Under the pieces are notes generated by a model. That model was not told where the DNA came from. It saw only the letters and a program-made list of their open reading frames with translations, and searched no databases. A stretch of 64,000 nt of DNA from Methylocystis rosea SV97 (GTDB lineage Bacteria > Pseudomonadota > Alphaproteobacteria > Rhizobiales > Beijerinckiaceae), in NCBI RefSeq assembly GCF_000372845.1, contig NZ_KB889963.1, forward strand, positions 186,001-250,000, written 5' to 3'. Shown piece by piece: positions 7,412 through 16,717 of this stretch. Within the stretch, counting starts at the first letter, position 1; each line of letters opens with the position of its first letter. Both the position numbers and the translations under genes were made by a program.

Positions 7412-8416
7412 CTATTGGGGCTGATATTTGCCCGCTCTGAAGATTCCGCTCTGCGATTGGCCATCGGGCAAGCTCATCGTTCCCTGTCCGTCCGGCTCGC
7501 CATTCTGGAACTCGCCGCGGTAGGAGGCGCCATTCGGCAGGGTGAGAATGCCCTTGCCGTGCGGACGTCCGTCGCGGAATTCGCCCACATATTTCTTGCC
7601 GTCGGGAAATGTATAAGCGCCCTTGCCGACGATCCGGCCGTTGACGAATTCGCCGCTGTAGCTTTCGCCGTTGGCGATCGTGTAAGTGCCTTTGCCGTGA
7701 CGGATGCCGTCGCGGAACTCGCCGACGTATTGTCCGCCGGACGCGAAGGTGATCGTGCCGCGACCGGTCGCTTTTCCGTCGCGGAACTCGCCTGCATAAA
7801 AGTCGCCGTTTGGAAACTTCAATCCGCCGACGCAGCGCTTCCAAGGCGTCGCCAAACTGACGTCGCAAGGCGGCAGACCGTTTTTCGACCCCTTCTGTTC
7901 CTTCTGCGCCGCGCTGCCGGCGTTCGGCTTCACGGCAAGTTCGCCGTCAACGAACTTTCCGGAGAACTTCTTGCCGTCTGGCATGGTGACGGCGCCCATG
8001 CCATTGGGAACGTCCTCCTTGAACTGGCCGACATAGATTTTTCCGTCAGCAGCCACCAATTTGCCCTGCCCGCTTTTCTTCCCGTCCTTGAAATTGCCGG
8101 TGTAGGACTCGCCGTCAGGATGTGTGATGGTTCCCTTGCCGTTTGGCGCGCCGTCGCGGAATTCGCCCCCGTATTTCTTGCCGTCCGTGAAAATGAGCGC
8201 GCCTTTGCCGTTGGCCTTGCCGCCCTTCATCTCTCCGATATAGCGGTTGCCGTCCGGCGCGGTTACGACGCCGAAGCACTGCTTCGAGATGTTTTCCTCG
8301 GAGCATTTTGGCAGTTTGCTTTGCGCCGACGCGGAGAGCGAAACGCCGGACGCGCCCGCACAAAGCGCAAGCAGGAAGATGCCGCGGCGGAAATTCGAGA
8401 CTGAAGCGTAAGGCAT
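7412..8416 (-). CDS. Exported MORN-repeat protein
   Basis: A 334-residue protein with a signal peptide (RRGIFLLALCAGASGVSLSASAQ). About eleven MORN motifs follow, of the form DG-x-x-Y-x-GEF-x-DG-x-x-x-GKG. Five lie in an N-terminal group and six in a C-terminal group, separated by a Lys/Gln-rich linker with Cys residues (PPCDVS, KRCVGG). Two further Cys lie near the mature N-terminus (KCSEEN, KQCFG). MORN repeats form a flat beta-sheet used for protein or lipid contact. An exported, Cys-bearing version suggests a periplasmic or surface structural role. The last motif is degenerate. Function is unknown. Confidence 0.88.
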   Translation of the reverse strand: MPYASVSNFRRGIFLLALCAGASGVSLSASAQSKLPKCSEENISKQCFGVVTAPDGNRYIGEMKGGKANGKGALIFTDGKKYGGEFRDGAPNGKGTITHPDGESYTGNFKDGKKSGQGKLVAADGKIYVGQFKEDVPNGMGAVTMPDGKKFSGKFVDGELAVKPNAGSAAQKEQKGSKNGLPPCDVSLATPWKRCVGGLKFPNGDFYAGEFRDGKATGRGTITFASGGQYVGEFRDGIRHGKGTYTIANGESYSGEFVNGRIVGKGAYTFPDGKKYVGEFRDGRPHGKGILTLPNGASYRGEFQNGEPDGQGTMSLPDGQSQSGIFRAGKYQPQ

Positions 8417-8571
8417 GGCAAAACCTGCGCTGGTGAGGCGACGGAACTGTGAGCCTTATAGCCTAGTCGAAAATTAGAACAACGAACTTTTTCAAGGGCG
8501 AATTCGCTAAAATCCATGAGAGCGGATTGTTCAGCGGTCTTTGAGCATGCACGCGAACAGCGCGACGCCGC

Positions 8572-9414
8572 TCATTGCGGGCCGGTGAGCTTCGTCGCCA
8601 ACAGGGCGATGGTTTTTACGTAAACGCGCGCCTGATTCCACTCGAGCAGAACCGCGAAGTTGGGCTCGCCTTCATTCCAGCCCGCGCCCGTGCGCCAACC
8701 TTTCCCCTTGAGGAAATTCGCCGTCGAGGCGAGCGCGTCTGGCGTGGATCGTATGAGATCACGTCTGCCGTCGCCGTCGAAATCGACGCCATATTTCAGA
8801 TAGGAGGAAGGCATGAATTGCGTCTGGCCGATTTCGCCAGCCCAGTCGCCGCGCATCTGCGCCGGAGACATGTCGCCGCGCTCGACGATTCTCATCGCGT
8901 GCTTCAGCTCTTCGTGAAATTGCGCGGAGCGCCTGCAGTCATAGGCGAGCGTCGCGAGCGCCTGCATCGTCCTGAAGCGCCCATTGTCGGCGCCAAAGCC
9001 GGTTTCCAATCCCCAGATCGCCACGAGCACCGCTCCGGGAACGCCATAACGCGCCTCGATCTGTGCGAGAAGCGCCGCGTGCCGCTGAAGCAGCGCCCGC
9101 GCCTTGCTCAAGCGGCCGGGCGTCACCAGGCGGCTCGAAAACTTCTCGAAACTTTGGTGAAAAATCCGCTGTCCGCGATCGCGGCCAATCACCGCGTGAT
9201 CATAGGCTACGCCACTCAACGCAGCGTCGAGCGTCCGTTGTGAAACGCCTTCCGCCAGGGCGTCGCGTTTCACCTCCTCGAGCCACTGGCTAAAGCCGGC
9301 TGGCGACGATCCGCAGGGCGCGGCGCGCGCCGACACGGCGCACGCGCCCAAAGCCAGCGCGCTGGCGGCAAGTAACACGCCCCACGCCTTGGCGCTTTTC
9401 GACAGCCGGTTCAT
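8572..9414 (-). CDS. Lytic murein transglycosylase (MltB/SLT_2 family)
   Basis: A 280-residue protein from the ATG at 9414; a 12-residue upstream extension exists but the signal peptide starts here (MNRLSKSAKAWGVLLAASALALGACAVSARA). It cleaves peptidoglycan glycan strands with 1,6-anhydro-MurNAc formation in the periplasm. Diagnostic segments are VAIWGLETGFG (catalytic Glu), TMQALATLAYDCRRS, GEIGQTQFMPSSYLKYGVDFDGDGRRDL and STANFLKGKGW. It lacks the C-terminal peptidoglycan-binding domain found in longer alphaproteobacterial relatives. The Cys in LALGACAV resembles a lipobox, so lipid anchoring is possible. Confidence 0.9.
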   Translation of the reverse strand: MNRLSKSAKAWGVLLAASALALGACAVSARAAPCGSSPAGFSQWLEEVKRDALAEGVSQRTLDAALSGVAYDHAVIGRDRGQRIFHQSFEKFSSRLVTPGRLSKARALLQRHAALLAQIEARYGVPGAVLVAIWGLETGFGADNGRFRTMQALATLAYDCRRSAQFHEELKHAMRIVERGDMSPAQMRGDWAGEIGQTQFMPSSYLKYGVDFDGDGRRDLIRSTPDALASTANFLKGKGWRTGAGWNEGEPNFAVLLEWNQARVYVKTIALLATKLTGPQ

Positions 9415-9529
9415 GCCCGGCAGTTTAGTGGGCCTGCGAAGGCGCTGCAATCAGCCGCGCACCCTCACGGCGCCCGACCCTTGGCGGAATGCGCGGCCGG
9501 CGCCGGCATTCCTCAAGCGACGCGCTGAA

Positions 9530-9757
9530 TCAGCGGCGCTTTGCCTTGAACTGGCGTTTGCACGCGCTTGAAAGCTCGTTCATATGCGTGCGCAGGCATC
9601 TTTCGACGGCGATCGCATTGGGCTCGTCCGCCGCGCAGAACTTGTGGGAATCGCGCTCGCAGGCCGTGCGCTGCTTGTCCATCGTCCGAGCTGTCGCGGG
9701 ATTGAACGCGGCGAGGCCAATGAAGGCGGAAAGAGAAAAGATCAACAGCTTACTCAT
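9530..9757 (-). CDS. Small exported Cys-rich-repeat protein
   Basis: A 75-residue protein with signal MSKLLIFSLSAFIGLAAFNPATA. The mature part has Cys spacing C-x3-D-x3-FC...VERCLRTHMNELSSACKRQF. This matches the cysteine-rich repeat of GLG1 type (PF00839) found singly in small bacterial periplasmic proteins. Function is unknown. It lies alone between the transglycosylase and the CoA-transferase genes. Confidence 0.75.
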   Translation of the reverse strand: MSKLLIFSLSAFIGLAAFNPATARTMDKQRTACERDSHKFCAADEPNAIAVERCLRTHMNELSSACKRQFKAKRR

Positions 9758-9862
9758 CGGTTGCTCTTTCGTTTAGGCTAACGACCGCTGCGCAAAGTGC
9801 GCGACGCGGCCAGAGCGATACCTGTATCGAGCGTGGTCGATATCAAGTACGACGCCTGCCTG

Positions 9863-10522
9863 CTAATCGCGACAGAGAGGCATCTCAGGCGTAACTTCCG
9901 GCACGATCAGCCGCGCGCCAGTAGAGGCGACGATATCCGCGACGCTGACGCCGGGCGCGCGCTCGCGTAGCGCCAGCCCCTCATCGGTCGGCTCAATGAC
10001 GGCAAGCTCCGTCACGATCAGGCTGACGCGCCGCGTCGCCGTCGGTGGCAAGGTCAGAGATTCGACGATCTTCGGCTCGCCCTTGGCGACGTGCTGCATC
10101 GCGATGATGACGCGCTTGGCGCCCGCGACGAGGTCCATGGCGCCGCCCATCCCCGGCGTAAACTTTCCTGGAATCATCCAACTGGCGAGGCGTCCCGCGG
10201 CGTCGATCTGCAACGCGCCAAGCACCGCCATGTCGACATGGCCGCCTCGAATCAGCGCGAAGCTCGTCGCGCTATCGAAACTGGCGGCGCCCGGCAACGA
10301 CATGATGAGTCCGCCGCTGGCGTCAATGAGATCGCGATTCTCCATTCCCTCCGGCGGCGGCGCGCTGAAGCCGATAAGGCCATTTTCGCTCTGCATGGCG
10401 ACGGACATCCCCGGCGGGATGAAACGCGCCACGAGAGTCGGCAGGCCGATCCCGAGATTGACGAGCATGCCGTCGCGCAGCTCAAGAGCGACACGGCGGG
10501 CGATGATTTCCTTGGCGTCCAT
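9863..10522 (-). CDS. atoA: 3-oxoacid/acyl CoA-transferase, beta subunit
   Basis: A 219-residue beta subunit of a family I CoA transferase (AtoA/ScoB type). It moves CoA between an acyl-CoA and a carboxylate such as acetoacetate or short fatty acids. The catalytic Glu lies in the conserved QSENGLIG, preceded by GMLVNLGIGLPTLV; GAxxFDSAxSFALIRGGHVDMAVLGALQ and GKFTPGMGGAMDLV are further family blocks. The start overlaps the alpha-subunit stop by one base (TGATG), indicating translational coupling. The substrate cannot be told from sequence; sco and cat paralogues share these motifs. Confidence 0.9.
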   Translation of the reverse strand: MDAKEIIARRVALELRDGMLVNLGIGLPTLVARFIPPGMSVAMQSENGLIGFSAPPPEGMENRDLIDASGGLIMSLPGAASFDSATSFALIRGGHVDMAVLGALQIDAAGRLASWMIPGKFTPGMGGAMDLVAGAKRVIIAMQHVAKGEPKIVESLTLPPTATRRVSLIVTELAVIEPTDEGLALRERAPGVSVADIVASTGARLIVPEVTPEMPLCRD

Positions 10523-11178
10523 CAGCGCGCCCTGCCCACGATGTGCGTGACGAGCACGCCCGGCGTGCGCACCGCGTCGGGCGGGATGACTCCTACGGGC
10601 ACGATCTCGTCGGGTTCGACGATGACGCAGTCCGCGGCGAAGGCCATGACCGGGTTGAAATTGGCGGCCGTCAGACGATAGGTCAGATTGCCGTAATAGT
10701 CGGCCTCATGCGCGCGCAGCAGGGCGAAATCCGCTCGCAGCGGCTTCTCGATGAGAAAGCTCGCGCCGTCAATCTCGATGACCTGCTTGTCCTGCGCGAC
10801 GACCGTTCCCACGCCGGTCGGCGTCAGGACGCCGCCCAGCCCGCTGCCCGCGGCGCGGATTCGTTCGGCGAGCGTGCCTTGCGGTATGAGCTCCACGTCG
10901 ATCGCGCCGGCGCTCATCAATCGCTGCGTGGTCGGATTGGTGCCGATATGCGAGACCTCCACGCGCGCAACGCATCCCGCTTCGATCAGCCTGCCGACGC
11001 CGACCGTCGGATAGGCTGTGTCGTTGCCGATGATCGTCAGTGCGCGCGCGCCACGCGCGACGAGCGCGTCGATCAACCGATCAGGCGACCCGACGCCGAG
11101 GAAGCCCCCGATCATGACGCGCGCTCCATCGGGAACGAGCTGCGCTGCGGCTTCGGCGGTGATCGCGCTTTTTCTCAT
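10522..11178 (-). CDS. atoD: 3-oxoacid/acyl CoA-transferase, alpha subunit
   Basis: A 218-residue alpha subunit with GGFLGVGSPDRLIDAL, TIIGNDTAYP, HIGTNPTTQRLM, IPQGTLAERIRAAGSGLGG, TPTGVGT and LTAANFNPVMAFAAD. These closely follow E. coli AtoD rather than succinyl-CoA:3-ketoacid transferase. It forms the heteromer with the downstream beta subunit. The ATG at 11178 lies 14 nt after the galT stop on the same strand, so galK-galT-atoD-atoA could be a single transcript. Confidence 0.9.
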   Translation of the reverse strand: MRKSAITAEAAAQLVPDGARVMIGGFLGVGSPDRLIDALVARGARALTIIGNDTAYPTVGVGRLIEAGCVARVEVSHIGTNPTTQRLMSAGAIDVELIPQGTLAERIRAAGSGLGGVLTPTGVGTVVAQDKQVIEIDGASFLIEKPLRADFALLRAHEADYYGNLTYRLTAANFNPVMAFAADCVIVEPDEIVPVGVIPPDAVRTPGVLVTHIVGRAR

Positions 11179-11192
11179 TCGCCGAGCCCTGC

Positions 11193-12242
11193 TTATCGTG
11201 TGGGCGTATCCAGATAGTGCGTTTCGGAAACGTCACGCAGGCGCGCCGCCGCGGCTTCCGGCGTGATGTCGCGTTGCGGTTCGCCCAGCAACTCGAAGCC
11301 CACCATAAATTTCCGCACGCTCGCCGAACGCAGCAGCGGCGGATAGAAATGCGCATGAAAATGCCAGTCGGCGTGCGGCGCGCCGTCTGTCGGACGCTGG
11401 TGGAACCCCATCGAATAGGGGAAGTCGGTTTCGAACAGATTATCGTAGCGAATGGTCAGCCGACGAAGGATGTCGGCGAGCCCCTGCGCCTCCTCCCCGG
11501 TAAGATCAGCGAAAGAGCCGATATGCCTTGTTGCGAGCACCATCGTCTCGAACGGCCAGATCGCCCAGAAAGGCACAAGCGCGACGAAATGGTCGTTGCG
11601 GCAAACGATCCGCTCGCCGAGTCTTTCTTCAAGCGCCAGATAATCGCAAAGGAGACAAGATCCGTTCTGCGCCAGATATGCGCCCTGCCGCTTCGATTCC
11701 TTGACTGCTTCGTTCGGAACGCTGTGGGTCGCCCAGATCTGGCAGTGCGGATGCGGATTGCTGGCGCCCATCGCCGCGCCGCGATTTTCGAAAATCTGCA
11801 CGTAATTGATCGCGTCGAGTTCGCCCAGACCAATGGTTTCCTCCCGCCATGCGTCAATGACGGGAACGATCTCGGGAACGGTCATGCGCGACAGAGTCAG
11901 ATCGTGGCGCGGCGAGAAGCACAGCACACGACATCCGCCGGGCTCGCTTTGCGCGACAAGCAGTCCGCCTTGAACGATCTCCTCCGCTGACGCCTGCGGC
12001 GTGAGCGCCGCGAAGTCGTTATCGAACGCAAAAACGCCCCTATAGGCCGGGTTGCGTTCGCCATTCGCCCGCGCGTTTCCAGGACACAAATAGCAGGTTG
12101 GATCGTATCGAGGTCGTTCTGAAGCATGGGTCTTTTCGACCTGGCCTTGCCATGGACGGCCGGTCCGATGCGGCGAGACAAGCACCCACTCGCCCGTGAG
12201 CTGGTTGAGACGGCGATGTGAGGCGTTGCTGAGCAAGGACAC
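11193..12242 (-). CDS. galT: Galactose-1-phosphate uridylyltransferase
   Basis: A 349-residue enzyme of the Leloir pathway that exchanges UMP between UDP-glucose and galactose-1-phosphate. The nucleophilic His is H166 in NPHPHCQIW, with the supporting [13 protein letters not shown] block near the C-terminus. Zn-site Cys pairs are also visible (CYLCPGN, CLLCDY). The start is GTG at 12242 with AGGAGC seven bases before it, inside the tail of galK (9 nt gap). The length is normal for the family. Confidence 0.95.
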   Translation of the reverse strand: MSLLSNASHRRLNQLTGEWVLVSPHRTGRPWQGQVEKTHASERPRYDPTCYLCPGNARANGERNPAYRGVFAFDNDFAALTPQASAEEIVQGGLLVAQSEPGGCRVLCFSPRHDLTLSRMTVPEIVPVIDAWREETIGLGELDAINYVQIFENRGAAMGASNPHPHCQIWATHSVPNEAVKESKRQGAYLAQNGSCLLCDYLALEERLGERIVCRNDHFVALVPFWAIWPFETMVLATRHIGSFADLTGEEAQGLADILRRLTIRYDNLFETDFPYSMGFHQRPTDGAPHADWHFHAHFYPPLLRSASVRKFMVGFELLGEPQRDITPEAAAARLRDVSETHYLDTPTR

Positions 12243-12251
12243 GAGCCGCTC

Positions 12252-13415
12252 CTAATCGCCGACAGGGCCCGCGCCAGGACCGGGCACGCAGGTGAGGATG
12301 GGCGGCATAACGCCGGTCGCGGCGCGATATCTGTCAGCCATCGCCTGCGCGAAGGCGTCAGCGCGGCTCGCTTCCACCAGATTGATGGTGCAGCCGCCAA
12401 ATCCGCCGCCCATCATCCGCGCGCCGTAGACTCCCGGAAGGTCGCGTGCGATCTCGACCATGAGATCGAGTTCGGCGCAGCTCACCTCATAGTCGTCGCG
12501 CAGACTTTCATGCGAAAGATACATGAGACGGCCGCATTCCTTGAGGTCGCCCGCGTCCAGCGCCGCTGCGGCGCGCAGCGTGCGGTCGATCTCGCCCACG
12601 ACGTGCCGCGCGCGGCGAAAGATTAGCTCGGGCATCGCGTCGGCGTGGCGTATCAATTGGGCGAATGTCACGTCCCGCAACGCCGATACGCCGTCGAGCC
12701 GCGTCGAGAGCGCCGCGACCGCGCGCTCGCAGTCCTCGCGACGCGAATTATATTCATCGCTCGCGAGTTGATGGCGCACCATCGTGTCGCAAATGACAAG
12801 ACGCGCGTTTGGATCTATCGCAACTTTCCGCGAAACGAGACTGCGGCAGTCGAGCAGCAGGGCGCTCCCTTCGACGGCGCAGCACGATATGTATTGGTCC
12901 ATAATGCCGCAGCGAACGCCGACGAATTGGTTTTCGGCGCGCTGACAGATCTTGGCGAGTTCGACTCTGTCGACCTCGCAGCCGGAGATCGTCAAAAGCG
13001 CGAAGCCCGCGGCGACTTCGAACGCCGCCGAGGCCGAGAGTCCGGCGCCGATGGGCAGATTTCCGTCGAGGACGATATCGGCGCCGCTCAGCTTGTAACC
13101 AGCGCGCTCAAGAAAAATCGCCACGCCACGCACATAATCGGTCCAGTCGCCGCGCGGCTGAGCATTCGCGTCATCAAGGTCGAATTCGATGACTTCATCC
13201 ATCACAAGCGAGCCTATCCGCAGGCGGCGGTCGGAACGCGACGCAATGGCCGCCCAGATCGAGAGATCAAGCGCCGCCGGCATGACGAAGCCGTCATTGT
13301 AATCGGTATGCTCGCCAATGAGATTGATGCGGCCCGGCGCCCGAAAGAGGCGTGGCTCACGCTCGAAACTGCGGCGGAAGGCGGCAATCAGATCTTGCTC
13401 GATCCTCGACTCCAT
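12252..13415 (-). CDS. galK: Galactokinase
   Basis: A 387-residue GHMP kinase phosphorylating galactose at C1. The signature GRINLIGEHTDYNDGFVMP, the ATP loop NLPIGAGLSASAAFEVAAG and the C-terminal MMGGGFGGCTINLV are all intact. The ATG at 13415 is used here; an in-frame GTG nine bases upstream is possible. It heads the minus-strand gal genes and is divergent from the GH42 gene, with 83 nt between the starts. No galE or mutarotase is nearby. Confidence 0.93.
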   Translation of the reverse strand: MESRIEQDLIAAFRRSFEREPRLFRAPGRINLIGEHTDYNDGFVMPAALDLSIWAAIASRSDRRLRIGSLVMDEVIEFDLDDANAQPRGDWTDYVRGVAIFLERAGYKLSGADIVLDGNLPIGAGLSASAAFEVAAGFALLTISGCEVDRVELAKICQRAENQFVGVRCGIMDQYISCCAVEGSALLLDCRSLVSRKVAIDPNARLVICDTMVRHQLASDEYNSRREDCERAVAALSTRLDGVSALRDVTFAQLIRHADAMPELIFRRARHVVGEIDRTLRAAAALDAGDLKECGRLMYLSHESLRDDYEVSCAELDLMVEIARDLPGVYGARMMGGGFGGCTINLVEASRADAFAQAMADRYRAATGVMPPILTCVPGPGAGPVGD

Positions 13416-13498
13416 TCCGGCCACAATCCCATTGTCATCAAATCGTCAAGGCGACGCCGCATCGGATTGGCGGTAGGGGATCAAATGATAGTCCGCCC

Positions 13499-15457
13499 AT
13501 GACACGTCAACGGCTTGGCGTTTGCTACTATCCTGAACATTGGCCTCAGTCACGCTGGAGCGAAGACGCGGCCATGATGAAGGAGCTAGGTCTCTCCTTT
13601 GTTCGGATTGGCGAATTCGCCTGGTCGCGGCTGGAGCCCAGCGAGCGCGCCTATCGCTTCGAATGGCTGAGCCGGGCTATCGAGACGCTTGACCGCGCCG
13701 GACTCAAGGTCGCGCTTGGGACGCCGACGGCGACGCCGCCCAAATGGCTCGTCGACAAGATGCCCGAGATGGCGGCGCTCGACGCCTACGGCAGGCTGCG
13801 CAAATTCGGTTCGCGCCGCCATTATTGTTTCAGCCACGAAGGCTACGCTCAAGAATGTGACCGCATCGTCGAGCTTCTGGCGCACGCCTTCGGCGGCCAT
13901 CCCGCCGTAGCGGCGTGGCAGACCGACAATGAATATGGCTGCCACGACACGGTGCTCAGCTATTCGCCGGCCGCTCTGCAGGCGTTTCGGCGATGGTGCG
14001 AGACTAAATATCGCACGATCGAAACGCTGAACGAAGCCTGGGGCAATGTCTTCTGGTCGATGGACTATCGAAGCTTCGATGAGATTGAGCTGCCGAACCT
14101 GACCGTCACCGAAGCCAATCCATCGCATCTGATGGATTTTCAGCGTTTCTCGTCGGATCAGGTCGTCGCCTTCAATCGCCGCCAAGCGCAAATCATCCGG
14201 CGTCATGCGCCGGACGCGACGATCCTCCATAATTTCATGGGCGCGTTCGTCGACTTTGATCACTACGCGCTCTCAGACGATCTCGACGTCGCCGCGTGGG
14301 ACAGCTACCCGCTCGGCTTTCTGGAACGCTCCTCTCACGACGACGCTTTCAAGCTGCGCTACATGCGCGTGGGCGATCCTGACTTTCAGGCCTTTCATCA
14401 CGATCTCTACCGCGCCTGCGGGCGCGGCCGATGGCAGGTGATGGAGCAGCAGCCGGGGCCGGTGAATTGGGCGCCGTGGAATCCGGCCCCCGCGAGAGGC
14501 GCCGTGCGGCTCTGGACCTTCGAGGCCTTCGCCGCCGGCGCCGAGGCGGTGAGTTATTTTCGCTGGCGGCAGGCGCCTTTCGCGCAAGAGCAGATGCATG
14601 AAGCGCTGATGCTGCCAAACGCCGCGCCGAACGACGCCTATCATGACGTCGCGCGCATTTCGAAATCACTCGCCGAGCTTGATGCGCGGGTCGAAACGGC
14701 CCGGGCGCAAGTCGCTCTGGTTTTCGACTATGAAAGCGCCTGGGCGTGGCGCATCCAGCCGCAAGGCCAGGACTTCGCCTATTTCGATCTCGTCATGTGC
14801 TTCTATCGGGCGTTGCGGCGCGCGGGACTTTCCGTCGACGTCGTTCCGCCGACCGCGGCGGCGATCGCGGATCGAATGCTGATCATCGCTCCCGCGCTTT
14901 TTGCGCCGTCTCACGACTTCGCGGACGCGCTGGCGCAAAGCGGCGCGACCATTCTGCTTGGCCCGCGCACGGGATCGAAGACCGCTGATTTTCAAATACC
15001 CGCGGATCTCCCTCCCGGCGTTTTGCGACGCATCATCGACATTCGCGTCAGACGTGCCGAAAGCCTTCGACCAGGCGCACGGATTACGCTTTCCGGACTA
15101 GGCGCTTTCGTGCGGTGGCGCGAATTCTTGGCTCTCGGCGAGAACGTCGCGCCCGAGTTCACATCGGAAGACGGCGAAACTGCGCTCGCGCGATCCGAGA
15201 AGGTCCTTTATCTCGCCGGTTGGCCGGACGAAGAATTGCTAAACAACATGCTGCGCCATGTTGTTCATGTCGCCGGCATGTCGACGCTCGCCCTACCGGA
15301 GGATATCCGCGTCCGCGATAATGGCGCAATGCGCTACATCTTCAATTACGGCGCCGTGACTACGGACATCTCAACCCTCGTCGGCGACGAAGCTCTATTG
15401 CTGGGCGAGCGTCTTCTCGAACCCTGCGGCGTCGCGGCCTTCAGGCGTCGTGATTGA
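13499..15457 (+). CDS. Beta-galactosidase, glycoside hydrolase family 42
   Basis: A 652-residue GH42 enzyme. It starts at the ATG at 13499, where the conserved GVCYYPEHWP begins six residues in; the frame extends upstream but into galK antisense. The acid/base Glu is E145 in WQTDNEYGC and the nucleophile E316 in MEQQPGPVNW. Domains follow the family order: TIM barrel (1-380), trimerisation domain with VALVFDYESAW (about 395-600), and a short C-terminal beta-domain. There is no signal peptide, so lactose or galactosides must enter the cell first. No transporter is adjacent. Confidence 0.93.
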   Translation: MTRQRLGVCYYPEHWPQSRWSEDAAMMKELGLSFVRIGEFAWSRLEPSERAYRFEWLSRAIETLDRAGLKVALGTPTATPPKWLVDKMPEMAALDAYGRLRKFGSRRHYCFSHEGYAQECDRIVELLAHAFGGHPAVAAWQTDNEYGCHDTVLSYSPAALQAFRRWCETKYRTIETLNEAWGNVFWSMDYRSFDEIELPNLTVTEANPSHLMDFQRFSSDQVVAFNRRQAQIIRRHAPDATILHNFMGAFVDFDHYALSDDLDVAAWDSYPLGFLERSSHDDAFKLRYMRVGDPDFQAFHHDLYRACGRGRWQVMEQQPGPVNWAPWNPAPARGAVRLWTFEAFAAGAEAVSYFRWRQAPFAQEQMHEALMLPNAAPNDAYHDVARISKSLAELDARVETARAQVALVFDYESAWAWRIQPQGQDFAYFDLVMCFYRALRRAGLSVDVVPPTAAAIADRMLIIAPALFAPSHDFADALAQSGATILLGPRTGSKTADFQIPADLPPGVLRRIIDIRVRRAESLRPGARITLSGLGAFVRWREFLALGENVAPEFTSEDGETALARSEKVLYLAGWPDEELLNNMLRHVVHVAGMSTLALPEDIRVRDNGAMRYIFNYGAVTTDISTLVGDEALLLGERLLEPCGVAAFRRRD

Positions 15458-15482
15458 CCGCCACACGCTTCCATCCCGCGGC

Positions 15483-16496
15483 TCAGAACACCAGCCAAGA
15501 AGCGACGACAAAATAAGTCAAGAGGGAAAACGTGTCCTGCACCACGGTCGCGACCGGGCCGGAGCCGAGCGCTGCGTCATAGCCGAGCCGCGCGAAAATC
15601 CAGGGCATTAGAAACCCGAACGTCGTTGCGATGGTGCTCGCGACCGCCAGCGAAATTCCGACGGTCGCGGCGAGGCCGACGCTCGAAAAGAAGAACCAGA
15701 CGATCGGGAAAGCGAGACCGCCGAGCATCGCGCCGAGCAGCGCCCCGGTGCCCAGCTCCCCGGCGAAAAGCGGCAGCAAGGCCGAATCGGTCAGGGAGAG
15801 GCCGCGGATGACGACGACTTCCGACTGCGTGCCGACCGAATCCGCGAGATAAACGATCGCAGGGATAAAGAAGGCGACGGCGATATGCGCGCTGAGCGCG
15901 GTTTCGAAGCGCGACATCATCGCGGTCGCCGCGGCGCTGCCGGCCATGCCGACAAGCAGCCAGGGCAATCGATAAAGCGCGCGACGGTGCGGCGCGGCCG
16001 TCAACGCGTCTCTTGCAGCCTCCGACTTGCCGAGGATGCCCACCATGTGATGCAGATCCTCAAGATGCTCGTCGCGCAAGATGGTCATGAGCGCGCGCGC
16101 CGGCACGGCGCCGAGAAATCTTCCTTCGGCGTCGCAGACGGCCAAGATCGACAGTCCCGAGTGAATGGCGACGCTCGCCGCAGCTTCGCGATCGGCGCCG
16201 AGCGGCACGCTGTAGGCTTCGGCCGTTCGGGCAATGTCATGCAGCGGCGTCGACTCCGGCGCGCCAAGCAGATCGCGTATGGCGACGACGCCAATCAGGC
16301 GACCGTCTTCGGCAACCACGAAAACATGCGAGGCGTCGTCGAAACGCTGGCCGATCAACCGCCCCCGCGCCTCGCCGGCGCTTTCCAGCGAGCGGGCCAC
16401 AGGCACGGACGTCACGAGATAGCGCCCCACGGTCTGGCCGTTCGTCTCCACTGGAGGCAGGCGGTCTAGCGTCGGGGTACTGGGCATTACGGTCAT
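15483..16496 (-). CDS. mgtE: MgtE-type Mg2+/divalent cation transporter
   Basis: A 337-residue inner-membrane transporter. Residues about 20-150 hold a CBS pair (VFVVAEDGRLIGVVAIRDLL, LAVCDAEGRFLGAVPARALM). Residues 175-337 hold five membrane helices with the family blocks PWLLVGM, FFIPAIVYLADSVGTQSE and GxxATVVQDTFSLLTYF. The N-terminal helical domain of longer MgtE proteins is missing or very short, so this is the compact form. In MgtE the CBS domain gates the channel in response to Mg2+. It is convergent with the beta-galactosidase gene. Confidence 0.88.
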   Translation of the reverse strand: MTVMPSTPTLDRLPPVETNGQTVGRYLVTSVPVARSLESAGEARGRLIGQRFDDASHVFVVAEDGRLIGVVAIRDLLGAPESTPLHDIARTAEAYSVPLGADREAAASVAIHSGLSILAVCDAEGRFLGAVPARALMTILRDEHLEDLHHMVGILGKSEAARDALTAAPHRRALYRLPWLLVGMAGSAAATAMMSRFETALSAHIAVAFFIPAIVYLADSVGTQSEVVVIRGLSLTDSALLPLFAGELGTGALLGAMLGGLAFPIVWFFFSSVGLAATVGISLAVASTIATTFGFLMPWIFARLGYDAALGSGPVATVVQDTFSLLTYFVVASWLVF

Positions 16497-16717
16497 GGCT
16501 TCTCATTGATGTTCTGAGAGACAAGCGGCGTCCGGGCCGATTGAGCAGCGGGTAGCCGCAGCTCATAGGAACGCGCCACGTTACAGTTATGTGACCGTGT
16601 ACGCGCGCTCTTTTCGCGATCGCGTCGATTGTTGCTGATAGGATGTCTTGATAGAATTTCCTCGCCGTCTTCGCTTGGCCCTGGTGGCCCGTAGCGAATC
16701 GGACCGGAGTCGAAGTG

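Noticed and set aside
7415-8404. 329-codon plus-strand open frame antisense to the MORN gene
   Set aside because: Arises from the repeat periodicity of the MORN gene on the other strand; no RBS or family features.
13352-13498. Longer start of the beta-galactosidase
   Set aside because: It runs through the antisense of galK; the conserved GH42 N-terminus begins six residues after ATG 13499.
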